A stretch of 64,000 nt of DNA from JAPOXR01 sp965214695 (GTDB lineage: Bacteria; Pseudomonadota; Alphaproteobacteria; Rhodobacterales; Rhodobacteraceae). The stretch spans positions 1,426,001-1,490,000 of the forward strand of contig OZ243967.1 in the NCBI GenBank assembly GCA_965214695.1. The letters run 5' to 3'. The notes beneath the pieces are model-generated. The model searched no databases. It worked only from the letters and a program-made list of their open reading frames with translations, and was not told where the DNA came from. Positions 18,422 through 27,223 of this stretch are shown here, in pieces. The first letter of the stretch is position 1, and every line of letters starts with the position of its first letter. Made by a program: the position numbers and the translations under genes.

Positions 18422-19285
18422 ATGCGCTACCACAGGCCATCAACCTTCGAGGAGGCAGCCTGCCTGGCTGCCGGAACTTCCGGCGTGACCCGCTTTCTGT
18501 CGGGCGGAACCGATGTCCTCGTTCAACTGCGGTCAGGGATGGTGACACCGGATGACCTGATCGATGTCAAGGGCATCCCCGGCGCCAGCGAGATCACCCG
18601 CAGCGGGGATGGCAGCTGGCGCATCGGTGCGGCGACGCCGGGGGCGATGCTTGGCGCCAATGCGGAGCTGGTCGCCGACTGGCCCGGCGTGGTCGAGGGA
18701 ATCGAATTGGTAGGCTCGACCCAGATCCAGGCCCGGGCGAGCCTGGTAGGGAATTTGTGCAATGCCTCCCCCGCTGCCGATGGTGTGCCCGCCTTGATGG
18801 CAGCGGCGGCAACGGTGACCATCACCGGACCGAATGGCACCCGCACCGTCCTGGTCGAGGACATTCCGTCCGGTCCGGGCCGGACCAACCTTGCTGCCGG
18901 CGAGGTCATTTCATGCATCAACCTGCCGCCGCGCGGCGAGCATGGCGGGGATGCCTATCTGCGCTTCATCCCGCGTACCGAAATGGATATCGCAGTGGTT
19001 GGCTGTGCGGTCAGCCTGCGCCTGGACGGCGCGGTGGTGACCGAGGCACGGGTTGTGCTCGCCGCCGTTGCGCCGACCGTGCTGCTGGTTCCGGAAGCGG
19101 CGGCGGCGATTGTCGGAACATCGCTCGACGACGAGGCGCTTGCGGCGCTGGCCGGGGCGGCCTCCGACGCATGCAGACCGATCAATGACAAGCGCGGGAC
19201 GATTGAATTCCGCACCGATGTTGCCGGGGTGCTGGCCAGGCGGGCGGCGGTGATAGCATATGCCCGTGCAGGAGGTGAGACATGA
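18422..19285 (+). CDS. Molybdenum hydroxylase FAD subunit (CoxM/XdhB family)
   Basis: A 287-residue medium subunit of a xanthine-oxidase-family enzyme. It has the FAD-pyrophosphate motifs FLSGGTDVLVQLR (residues ~23-36) and LVGNLCNASPAADGVP (~110), plus the C-terminal CO_deh_flav_C region. It carries electrons from the iron-sulfur subunit to the acceptor. ATG 18422 follows AAGGAGACGCC. It is first in an M-S-L gene order and overlaps the next gene by 4 bases. Confidence 0.9.
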   Translation: MRYHRPSTFEEAACLAAGTSGVTRFLSGGTDVLVQLRSGMVTPDDLIDVKGIPGASEITRSGDGSWRIGAATPGAMLGANAELVADWPGVVEGIELVGSTQIQARASLVGNLCNASPAADGVPALMAAAATVTITGPNGTRTVLVEDIPSGPGRTNLAAGEVISCINLPPRGEHGGDAYLRFIPRTEMDIAVVGCAVSLRLDGAVVTEARVVLAAVAPTVLLVPEAAAAIVGTSLDDEALAALAGAASDACRPINDKRGTIEFRTDVAGVLARRAAVIAYARAGGET

Positions 19286-19761
19286 GCAGGATCCATGTGA
19301 CGGCCAGGGTGAATGGCGACGAGGTCGAGTTTCTTTGCGACCCGCGGGAGACGTTGCTGGACGTGCTCCGTGATCATCTTGGCCTGACAGGCACCAAGGA
19401 AGGCTGCGGCACCGGCGATTGTGGTGCCTGCTCCGTGACCGTGGATGGGGAGTTGATGTGTTCCTGCCTGTATCTGGGCGCCGAGGCGCAAGGTCGGGAG
19501 ATCGGCACCGTGGAGGGCATCGCCGAAGGCGACAGGCTCCACCCGCTGCAGGCAAAATTCATCGACCACGCGGCATTGCAATGCGGCATCTGCACGCCGG
19601 GCATACTGGTGGCGGCCAAGAATCTGCTCGAGCGCAACCCTGACCCGTCCGAGACCGAGGTGCGGTACTGGCTTGCCGGCAATTTGTGCCGGTGCACGGG
19701 TTATGACAAGATCATCCGGGCCGTGCTCGATACGGCCGCAGAAATGAGGGAGGCGACGTGA
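19282..19761 (+). CDS. Molybdenum hydroxylase [2Fe-2S] subunit (CoxS family)
   Basis: A 159-residue small subunit with both cluster sites: plant-type CGTGDCGACSV plus a later cysteine (MCSC), and the all-helical site CGICTPG ... CRCTGY. All eight ligands appear present. It has no twin-arginine leader, so it is a cytoplasmic complex. Coupled at both ends to its neighbours. Confidence 0.92.
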   Translation: MSRIHVTARVNGDEVEFLCDPRETLLDVLRDHLGLTGTKEGCGTGDCGACSVTVDGELMCSCLYLGAEAQGREIGTVEGIAEGDRLHPLQAKFIDHAALQCGICTPGILVAAKNLLERNPDPSETEVRYWLAGNLCRCTGYDKIIRAVLDTAAEMREAT

Positions 19762-22013
19762 TGGCTCTCGACTACAACCAGGAAAACGGCTTCAGATTTA
19801 TTGGCACCCGCCCTGCCCGACCGGATGGGATCGACAAGGTCACCGGCCGCGCCAGGTTCGGGGCCGACGCGCAGGCAACCGGCATGCTGCACGGCGCCAT
19901 GGTGCGCAGCCCCCATGCCCATGCCCGGATCATCGGCATCGATGCGTCGCGGGCGCTGGCCCTTGACGGGGTCAAGGCCGTGGTCACCCGTGCCGACTTT
20001 GCAACCGATGTCGATGGCGAGTTCTGGAACGTGCTGGAAAACGTCATGGCCGGGGATCGGGCGCTGTATCACGGCCATACCGTGGCCGCGGTCGCGGCGG
20101 TCTCACCGCTGCTTGCCCGCGAGGCAGCAAGGCTGGTCGATGTCGAGTATGAAATCCTGCCGCATGTGACCGATGTCGACGCGGCGATGAAGCTCGATGC
20201 ACCGGTGATCCATGAAGGCCTGGCGAGCTATTCGGTTCCGGACGGTCTCTCGCCGAATGTCGTCGACTATTACGAGCATGGGCACGGAGACCCCGACCAG
20301 GGATTTGCCGAGGCGGATCTGGTCTTCGAGAAGCGCTTCACGGTCGAAGCCACCCACCAGGGTTACATCGAGCCGCATGCCTGCCTTGCACAGCTTGGCC
20401 CCGATGGACGCGGCGAGTTGTGGTGCTGCACGCAAGGTCACTGGTTCGACCAGAAATTCTGCGCGGTTCTCCTGGGGATCGAGACATCGGCTCTCAAGGT
20501 CACGGCATCGGAGATTGGCGGCGGGTTTGGCGGCAAGACGACCCAGTTCATAGAACCCGTTGCCCTCGCGCTCAGCCGCAAGACCAATCGCCCGGTCAAG
20601 GTGGTGATGAGCCGGTCCGAGGTATTCAAGGCCTCGGGTCCGACCTCGTCGGCATCGATGGATGTGAAGATCGGCATGACCAGGGATGGCCGGATCACCG
20701 CTGCCCAGGGCGAGTATCGCCTGCAGGGCGGAGCTTTCCCTGGTGAGTGGGCAGCGATGGCCGCGCAATGCGCCTTTGCGCCCTATGACATCGATCACGT
20801 CCGGATGACCGGCTACACCGTGATGTGCAACCGGCCGAAAGTGGCCGCCTACCGGGCACCCGGCTCGCCGATCTCGGCCTTCTCGACCGAGAGCGTCATT
20901 GATGAGTTGTGCAACCAGCTCGGCCTTGACCCGATGGAGGTCAGGATGAAGAACGCCGCCCGCGAGGGGACGAAATCATCCTATGGCCCGACCTATCCGC
21001 AGATCGGTCTCGTCGACTGCCTCGAGGCAGCCAAGGCCCACCCCCATTGGACCAGCCCCCTGAAGGAGGGCCAGGGGCGCGGAATCTCCTGCGGCTTCTG
21101 GTTCAATTTCGGCATGGAAACCTCGGTCAACCTGATGCTCAGCGAAGACGGATCGGTCCAGGTCACGGTCGGAACTCCGGATATTGGCGGCAGCCGCGCC
21201 TCGATCGCGCTGATGGCGGCCGAAGAGCTGGGAATTCCCTACGAGCATGTCCGGGTGACCATCGCCGACACCGCATCGCTCGGCTTCAACGAAATGAGCC
21301 ATGGCAGCCGGGTCACCTTTGCCTCTGGCCTGGCCACCATCGAGGCGGCCCGGGATGCCAGGGACAAGCTGTGTGCCCGTGCCGCCGCCGAATGGGGCAT
21401 CCAGCCGGAAGCCGTCGAGTGGCGGGATGGCTGCGCAGTTCCTGCCGGACCCAATGCCGGCGAATTCGACCCGATGCCAATCGCCGAAATTGCCGGCAAG
21501 ATGGGCCAGACCGGCGGGCCGATTTCCGGCCATCACGCGGCAAATCCCGATGGTGCGGGCGTGTCATTTGCCGTTCACGTCGTCGATTCGGAGGTCGATC
21601 CCGAAACCGGCAAGACCGAGATTGTCCGCTATACCGTGGTGCAGGATGCCGGGAAGGCCATTCACCCATCCTATGTCGAGGGGCAATACCAGGGCGGTGC
21701 CGCCCAGGGCATCGGCTGGGCCCTGAACGAGGAATACATCTACGACGAGAATGGCCGGCTGCTCAATGACGGCTTCCTCGATTATCGCATCCCGGTCGCC
21801 AGCGACCTGCCGATGATCGACACGGTGATCGTGGAGACACCCAATCCCGGCCACCCGTACGGCGTGCGCGGTGTCGGCGAGACCTCGATCTGTCCGCCGC
21901 TGGCGGCGATTGCCAATTCTGTGTCGAATGCGGCCGGCGTGCGGCTGACACAATTGCCGATGTCGCCGCCGCGGATCCTGAAGGCGCTGAAGGAACGCGA
22001 TGGTCGAGGTTAA
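19761..22013 (+). CDS. Molybdenum hydroxylase large subunit (CoxL/XDH-family)
   Basis: A 750-residue molybdopterin-cytosine-dinucleotide subunit. It starts with the typical RPDGIDKVTGRARFGAD region and has GGGFGGKT near residue 255 and the C-terminal GVRGVGETSICPPLAAI with the catalytic glutamate (GVGE). The active-site loop reads AYRAPGSP around residue 363. It is neither the AYxCSFR of form-I CO dehydrogenase nor the AYRGAGR of form II, so the substrate is probably an N-heterocycle or aldehyde rather than CO. ATG 19761 (GGGAGGCG upstream) overlaps the coxS stop; a GTG three bases earlier is less likely. Confidence 0.9.
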   Translation: MALDYNQENGFRFIGTRPARPDGIDKVTGRARFGADAQATGMLHGAMVRSPHAHARIIGIDASRALALDGVKAVVTRADFATDVDGEFWNVLENVMAGDRALYHGHTVAAVAAVSPLLAREAARLVDVEYEILPHVTDVDAAMKLDAPVIHEGLASYSVPDGLSPNVVDYYEHGHGDPDQGFAEADLVFEKRFTVEATHQGYIEPHACLAQLGPDGRGELWCCTQGHWFDQKFCAVLLGIETSALKVTASEIGGGFGGKTTQFIEPVALALSRKTNRPVKVVMSRSEVFKASGPTSSASMDVKIGMTRDGRITAAQGEYRLQGGAFPGEWAAMAAQCAFAPYDIDHVRMTGYTVMCNRPKVAAYRAPGSPISAFSTESVIDELCNQLGLDPMEVRMKNAAREGTKSSYGPTYPQIGLVDCLEAAKAHPHWTSPLKEGQGRGISCGFWFNFGMETSVNLMLSEDGSVQVTVGTPDIGGSRASIALMAAEELGIPYEHVRVTIADTASLGFNEMSHGSRVTFASGLATIEAARDARDKLCARAAAEWGIQPEAVEWRDGCAVPAGPNAGEFDPMPIAEIAGKMGQTGGPISGHHAANPDGAGVSFAVHVVDSEVDPETGKTEIVRYTVVQDAGKAIHPSYVEGQYQGGAAQGIGWALNEEYIYDENGRLLNDGFLDYRIPVASDLPMIDTVIVETPNPGHPYGVRGVGETSICPPLAAIANSVSNAAGVRLTQLPMSPPRILKALKERDGRG

Positions 22014-22245
22014 CCTCTGGTCCGGCCTCAGGAGCCTGACGGGCGGCGAACTGGCCGTCACCGTCGAGGCGTCAACCATCGGTGAAATGCTGGATGCGCT
22101 GGTCGCGGCGCATCCGGGCCTCGGCCCCGCCATCGAGTCCGGGGTATCGGTCGTCGTCGATGGCGAGATCATCTCCGCCAACCGGTCGGTCGCCCTCGGC
22201 CCTGCCAACGAGATCTTCATCGTCCGAAAGGTCCGGGGCGGATAG
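22000..22245 (+). CDS. MoaD/ThiS-family sulfur-carrier protein
   Basis: 81 residues with a beta-grasp pattern and the C-terminal Gly-Gly (RKVRGG) whose carboxylate is adenylated and thiocarboxylated in this family. It overlaps the end of the large subunit by 14 bases, so it is translated with the hydroxylase. MoaD normally lies with moaE or moaA; here it is dedicated to one enzyme, which suggests a private role in cofactor assembly or sulfuration. Not ThiS by context: no thiamine genes are near. Confidence 0.78.
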   Translation: MVEVNLWSGLRSLTGGELAVTVEASTIGEMLDALVAAHPGLGPAIESGVSVVVDGEIISANRSVALGPANEIFIVRKVRGG

Positions 22246-22250
22246 GCACC

Positions 22251-22280
22251 TGCCCGACCGGAGCGGTCTCCAGACGGGCA
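22251..22280 (+). terminator. Hairpin after the molybdenum hydroxylase operon
   Basis: TGCCCG (22251-22256) pairs with CGGGCA (22275-22280) and GGAG (22260-22263) with CTCC (22268-22271), with a 3x3 internal loop. No T-run follows, so it may act as a Rho-associated or RNA-end structure. Confidence 0.4.
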
Positions 22281-22334
22281 AGTGGGCGATCACGGCCGGC
22301 GATGCACGATGCCAGGCACTGTCAACCTTCGGAA

Positions 22335-22378
22335 GCTGACGAAGACGTAGGTGGTGCCATGACTCTGCTTCAACTCGT
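22335..22378 (-). pseudogene. 44-base stray copy of an ABC-transporter ATPase segment
   Basis: Matches 24669-24712 (inside the intact peptide ABC ATPase gene) at 43 of 44 bases, in the same orientation. On the minus strand it encodes ELKQSHGTTYVFVS, the stretch leading into the H-loop (intact copy: ELKQSHGTTYIFVS). Similarity stops abruptly at both ends. The two copies flank the ATPase gene that follows. Confidence 0.75.
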
Positions 22379-22487
22379 ACTGACGCCGAATCAATCCACA
22401 AGGATCATCTGTCCCCGCCGAATTACATGCAACACAGCACAGACACCTGCTGGATAGTGTGCGTTGAGCCCCAAACGTAGAGTGATC

Positions 22488-24149
22488 ATGATGAACTGGC
22501 GTTTCTATGGCCGCGAGAATGAACTGTCGGAGGTCAGGGATATCGTCGACAATCCAAATTTCCTGGCTGGCCTCATCCTGGGCAGGCGCGGCATCGGCAA
22601 GACGGAGTTGCTCAAGGAGGCACGCCGCCGGCTTGGCAGTCATCCGCCGATTCTGATCTTCGAGTTGAAGGATCCTGCCCTGGAGGACCCGGCGGCCGCC
22701 AATGAGCGACTGATCCGGGAGACCCGGCTGGCCTTCGGAGAGACGATCTCGATCCCGGGGCCCCAGCCGGCGCTGTTCCCGATCAGCGAGGTGTACGGTG
22801 CCTACCCACCACAGGAGTATTTCGTCGAAATCATCAGGCAGATGCTTGTCCAGGGTGTCGTGGTCTGCCTCGACGAGTTCCACATGGCAAAGCCGATGAA
22901 GCTGGAGGGAGCACTCAAGCTGCTTATCGACAACTCCGGCATATTGAGCGACAATCCGCCCGGCAAGCTGATCCTGATGGGCTCGCACCAGCAGCAAGTG
23001 CTGGACATGTTCGATGACACCGAGCCGCTCTACGGCCGTGCGCCAACGATTGCCGGGCTTCTGCAATGGAAAATGCCGACGCTGTTCACCATGGCAGCCG
23101 AACAGGGCTTTCTGCGGCGGCCCGGCCGCATGCTGACGCTGTGGTGTGCCTTTGGCGGCGTGCCTCGCAGCTGGGAACAGTTCGCAGTAAGAGCCCCCCG
23201 CAGCCTGACGGACTTCAACGCCCGGGGCGATGACGATGCCTGGCGGATGGCGTTTCTCGACTGGCACCGGGCGCTGCTGAAGAAGAACCCGCGGGAGCGG
23301 TTCGACAGCAAGGCATTCATCGAACTGGCCGAGCCGGCACGCCATGCGCTGCTGTGGTTGGCACGCCGACACCCCCGCGGCACCATCTTCTCGAGGTTTC
23401 CGGCCGAGTTGCAGAACCTTCCGGGAAACGCGCTTGGAAAGGCACTCGACATGCTGCGTGACAATTTGGAGATGGTCGAGAGGTTTGGACAGTTCCAGTT
23501 CAGGGGGGTACCCAGGTTCCGAATCTCCGACAACAGCACACTATACCAGGCCAACACCTACCCGGAACTCTTCGGTGCATCGGCTCCAGGTCAGCAGGAG
23601 CCCGGTGTGGATGCTGACGGCAACATCGAGACCCGGTCGCTCGACCGGCTGAAGACACTGGAAGGGGTGGCGTTGGAGCGTCTGACCGCCAATTGCCTTC
23701 TGGGCCTGCCGGATGTGACCTGGAGCGAGCATGGGTTGTGGCGGAGCCGCCAGCATCCTCCGGGCGACGATGGTCCCGTACAGTTGGCCGATATCGACGT
23801 CATGGCCCTGCGGGGCTCGCTGGACGAGCCGGTGCTGGTGATGGCTGGCTGCAAGCGCAATTCCAGGCAGCACAATACGGCATTGCTCACGCGACAATTC
23901 GATGACTTTCTTGGTGACCTGGGCAAGGAAAGGGGCAAGCGGCTTCGTGCCATGACAAGGGCAAAACTTCTGGTCTCGCCGGAATTCAGCCCCGAACAGC
24001 GCAAGCATTATGCACGGCAGGGCTTTGCGACGATGGACATCCTTGACATGGCGCGCGGACTCGGCATCGAACCGGAGCCCGCGATGCCCGCATTGAAGCC
24101 CGTGTCATCGGCCGCACCGGAGCCGGACAACAGCCCGTCGCCGTTCTGA
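22488..24149 (+). CDS. Orphan AAA/STAND-like ATPase with possible nuclease-like C-terminus
   Basis: About 553 residues. The N-terminus FYGRENELSEV is followed by Walker A GRRGIGKTELL, Walker B VVVCLDEFH, and a sensor region ILMGSHQQQV, the plan of archaeal-type/DUF234 ATPases. Near residue 440 ADIDVMALRGS ... VLVMAGCKRN resembles the D-x-D ... xCK core of a PD-(D/E)XK-like domain, as seen at the C-terminus of DUF234 proteins, but with Gly where Glu is usual. ATG 22488 or 22491 is more natural than TTG 22464. It stands alone between two operons and is flanked by the 44-base direct repeats, so it may have arrived by recombination. Function unknown. Confidence 0.7.
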   Translation: MMNWRFYGRENELSEVRDIVDNPNFLAGLILGRRGIGKTELLKEARRRLGSHPPILIFELKDPALEDPAAANERLIRETRLAFGETISIPGPQPALFPISEVYGAYPPQEYFVEIIRQMLVQGVVVCLDEFHMAKPMKLEGALKLLIDNSGILSDNPPGKLILMGSHQQQVLDMFDDTEPLYGRAPTIAGLLQWKMPTLFTMAAEQGFLRRPGRMLTLWCAFGGVPRSWEQFAVRAPRSLTDFNARGDDDAWRMAFLDWHRALLKKNPRERFDSKAFIELAEPARHALLWLARRHPRGTIFSRFPAELQNLPGNALGKALDMLRDNLEMVERFGQFQFRGVPRFRISDNSTLYQANTYPELFGASAPGQQEPGVDADGNIETRSLDRLKTLEGVALERLTANCLLGLPDVTWSEHGLWRSRQHPPGDDGPVQLADIDVMALRGSLDEPVLVMAGCKRNSRQHNTALLTRQFDDFLGDLGKERGKRLRAMTRAKLLVSPEFSPEQRKHYARQGFATMDILDMARGLGIEPEPAMPALKPVSSAAPEPDNSPSPF

Positions 24150-24275
24150 AGGGAAAAGGACAGGCATCCAGGGCACTGATTGGTTCCCATGTCGCGGCAG
24201 CTGCGTGCCAATCGCGCAAACCAGACCTCGCCGGGCGAGATTTCCCGACATCTGCTGCGCCTCACGCAACCATGA

Positions 24276-26333
24276 TCATGCCGGTTCGTGGCTGACCCTT
24301 CCGGCATCCGCTTCCGACACCGCCTGCGCCCGTTCAAGCTCCTCGCGGTCGATATGACAACGTATGGCGTGTCCAGCATCATTCACCTGCCAGGGCGGTG
24401 TCACGGTGTCGCAGATTGCACCGAGCTTCCGCGGGCATCGGCGCTGGAACGGGCAACCCTGTTCGGGCGGCGCCCGCTCGACCACATCGTCGGCAATCAG
24501 CAACGGCGCCGTATCCGGGTCCGGCTCGAGCACGGCGCCCATCAGCACCTCGGCATAGGGGTGTGATGGCGTGCCATAGACCTGGTCGGTGGGACCGATT
24601 TCGCACAGGCGGCCCTGGTAGAGCACGGCAACCCGGTCCGAGAGCGCACGCACCACCGCCAAATCATGGCTGACGAAGATGTAGGTGGTGCCATGACTCT
24701 GCTTCAACTCGTTCAGCAAATCCAGTACTGCCGCCTGCACGGACACATCCAGCGCCGACGTGACCTCGTCGCACAGGACGATGGACGGATCGGCGGCAAA
24801 GGCCCGGGCGATGGCGACACGCTGCTTCTCGCCGCCGGAGAGTTGGCTGGGCAGGCGATCGAGGTAATGGGCCCCGAGACGCACCCGCTCGAGAATCTCG
24901 ACGCTGCGCGATCCGAGCTCTTCGCCTGTCAGTCCGAAATAGAGCTTCAGCGGCTGTTCGAGGATTTCGGCAACGGTGTGGCGCGGGTTCAGGCTGTCGT
25001 CGGGGTTCTGGAATATCAACTGGATCTGGCGGAGATGGTCCGGCCCGCGGCTTTCGACAAGGCGAGGCAGGGCGGCCCCATCAACGGTGACCGCGCCGCC
25101 GGCGGGGGCAAGGAGGCCGGCAATCGCCTTCAGGATCGTGGATTTGCCAGAGCCAGACTCGCCGACCAGCCCCAGCGTCTCGCCCCGTCCGATCGAAACC
25201 GAGATGTCGTCGACGGTCGGCAGGCTGTCCGATTTGCGGCCGAGAATCCTGTCGAGCATGCGCCGGCGAGCATAGCTGATGGACAGATCGTCGAGACACA
25301 GCGACTCTTCGCCGCTGCAATCCCGCAGGGCAGGATCGGCGCCGCCGCCCCGCATCGGCAAGTCCGATGCCCGATCATGAAAGTAGCAACGCACCATTTC
25401 GCCGCTTGCCAGCGGGGTGAGGGGCGGGCGCGATGCCCGGCACCTGTCCTCAGCAAGCGCGCAGCGGTCGGCAAATGCACAACCATTCCCGGCATCGCCT
25501 GGCGGCGGCGGCCTGCCATCCAGCGCCACCGGCAATTTCGCATCGACGAGTTTCGGGATCGAGGCCAGGAGGCCCCTTGCATAGGGATGCGCCGGCTCCC
25601 GCAGCACCTGCCGCGCCGAGCCTTCCAGCACCACCTCGCCAGCATACATGACCACGACCCGGCTGCAGACCCGGGCAATTGCCCCGAGATCGTGGCTGAC
25701 ATAGACCATCGCCATGCCGCGTTCGGCGGCGATGTCACGCAGCAATTCCAGGATATGCGCCTGGGTCGTCACGTCGAGCCCGGTGGTCGGCTCGTCAAGG
25801 AGGAGCGCCATCGGCTCTCCGGCAAGCGCCATGGCGATGGCCACGCGCTGCTGCTGGCCACCACTCAACTCGTGCGGAAAGCGGGTCACGATCTGCTCCG
25901 GGTCAGGCAGGCGCACCTGGCCGAGCAATTCGGTAACCTTGGTTGCATGGCGCTCTGGCGGCAGCGACGAATGCAGGCGGAGCGTCTCGACCAGCTGGGC
26001 GCCGATCCGCAGCGTCGGGGTCAGGGACTGGCCGGAATTTTGTGGAATCAGGGCAAGCTGGCGGCCGCGAATGCGTTCGAGTTCCTGGCGTGACTGCGCA
26101 AACATGTCGATGTCGTTGAACCGTGCATCGCCGTTCAACAGCCGCAGGCCGCGCTTGAGATATCCCATCGCCGCCAGTGCCAGTGTCGATTTGCCGGAGC
26201 CGGACTCGCCGACCAGTCCCACACTCTCTCCCGGGGCCACCTGCAGATCGATGTTGCGCAGCACCTCGCGGATCCTGCCGTCCCGTCCGGCAAACCCGAT
26301 CGAAATGTCCCGGACATCGATCAGCGCCGTCAT
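24276..26333 (-). CDS. Peptide/opine ABC transporter, fused double ATP-binding protein (DppD-DppF type)
   Basis: 685 residues with two complete ATPase domains in one chain. Each has a Walker A (GESGSGKST twice), a signature (LSGGQQQRVAIAMALAGEP and LSGGEKQRVAIARAFAADP) and a Walker B. Each is followed by an oligopeptide-transporter C-terminal extension with cysteines (CAFADRCALAEDRC; CPFQRRCPRKLGAICD) that often binds an Fe-S cluster in DppD/OppD. ATG 26333 overlaps the permease stop; the longer reading upstream lies inside the permease gene. Last gene of the dpp-like operon. Confidence 0.9.
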   Translation of the reverse strand: MTALIDVRDISIGFAGRDGRIREVLRNIDLQVAPGESVGLVGESGSGKSTLALAAMGYLKRGLRLLNGDARFNDIDMFAQSRQELERIRGRQLALIPQNSGQSLTPTLRIGAQLVETLRLHSSLPPERHATKVTELLGQVRLPDPEQIVTRFPHELSGGQQQRVAIAMALAGEPMALLLDEPTTGLDVTTQAHILELLRDIAAERGMAMVYVSHDLGAIARVCSRVVVMYAGEVVLEGSARQVLREPAHPYARGLLASIPKLVDAKLPVALDGRPPPPGDAGNGCAFADRCALAEDRCRASRPPLTPLASGEMVRCYFHDRASDLPMRGGGADPALRDCSGEESLCLDDLSISYARRRMLDRILGRKSDSLPTVDDISVSIGRGETLGLVGESGSGKSTILKAIAGLLAPAGGAVTVDGAALPRLVESRGPDHLRQIQLIFQNPDDSLNPRHTVAEILEQPLKLYFGLTGEELGSRSVEILERVRLGAHYLDRLPSQLSGGEKQRVAIARAFAADPSIVLCDEVTSALDVSVQAAVLDLLNELKQSHGTTYIFVSHDLAVVRALSDRVAVLYQGRLCEIGPTDQVYGTPSHPYAEVLMGAVLEPDPDTAPLLIADDVVERAPPEQGCPFQRRCPRKLGAICDTVTPPWQVNDAGHAIRCHIDREELERAQAVSEADAGRVSHEPA

Positions 26334-27223
26334 ACCGGCGCCTTCTGTGCCCGGTCGATGCCAAGAGCCTTGGCGAGAGCATCGGCGGTCAGGTTGATGC
26401 CGATGATCAGCGATGACAGCGCGACCACCGGGGCCAGCGCCCCCCAGGGCGCAAAGGACATGAAGCCGCGGGCGTCGGCGATCATCAGGCCCCAATCCGG
26501 GGTCGGCGGCGAGACACCGAAGCCGAGGAAGGACAGCGATGAAAATGCCAGCAGCATCCACGACCAGCGCATCGCGCCCTCGACCATGAGCGCATCGAGC
26601 ACGTTTGGCAGCAATTCCCGGCGGATGATCGTCATCCGGCCATGACCGCGGGCGCGGGCAGCCGAGACATAGTCCCGTGCCACGACATCGTGGGTGGCAG
26701 CGCGGGCGATGCGGATGACGGGGATTCCATAGAAGAAGGCAAGCGTCGGGATCAGCACCTCGATCCCGGTGCCGAAGGTGACGATCAGCACCAGCATTTT
26801 CAGGATCCAGGGCAGCGACAGGAAGGCGTCGACGACACGCATCAGCACCTCGTCGACGCGCCCGCCGACCAATCCGAAGAAGATGCCGACGAAACCGCCC
26901 CAGGCAACCGCGATGGGCGTGGCGATGCCGGTGACCAGGAGGGCCTCACGCCCACCCATCAGCGTTCTGGTGAACACGTCCCGACCGAGATGGTCGGTGC
27001 CAAGCCAGTGTTCGCCCGATGGCCCCTTCAGCATGAGCAGGCTGTCCATTGCCTTGTAGTCATAAGGGACAATCCACGGGCTGGTCAGCGCCAGCACGAC
27101 GTGGAAGATCACCAGCGCCAGCCCGATGGCGCCGGAGGGGCGCGACACCACGTCACGCAGCACAGTGACGATGCGATGCACTCCGGAATTCTGCGCCGGC
27201 GTGGCGATTGCCCCTGCAGTCAT
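26330..27223 (-). CDS. Peptide ABC transporter permease (DppC type)
   Basis: A 297-residue inner-membrane permease. The N-terminal OppC-type segment is followed by LGTDHLGRDVFTRTLMGGR, a DppC hallmark. The coupling loop is AARARGHGRMTIIRRELLPN near residue 190. It overlaps both neighbours by 4 bases. Confidence 0.9.
   Translation of the reverse strand: MTAGAIATPAQNSGVHRIVTVLRDVVSRPSGAIGLALVIFHVVLALTSPWIVPYDYKAMDSLLMLKGPSGEHWLGTDHLGRDVFTRTLMGGREALLVTGIATPIAVAWGGFVGIFFGLVGGRVDEVLMRVVDAFLSLPWILKMLVLIVTFGTGIEVLIPTLAFFYGIPVIRIARAATHDVVARDYVSAARARGHGRMTIIRRELLPNVLDALMVEGAMRWSWMLLAFSSLSFLGFGVSPPTPDWGLMIADARGFMSFAPWGALAPVVALSSLIIGINLTADALAKALGIDRAQKAPV

Noticed and set aside
18422..22013. Carbon-monoxide dehydrogenase (coxMSL)
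   Set aside because: Gene order fits, but the active-site loop AYRAPGSP is not that of form I or form II CO dehydrogenase.
22290..23372. 360-codon minus-strand frame starting within the orphan ATPase region
   Set aside because: Antisense to the ATPase; only its last ~15 residues resemble an ABC ATPase, because of the 44-base stray copy.
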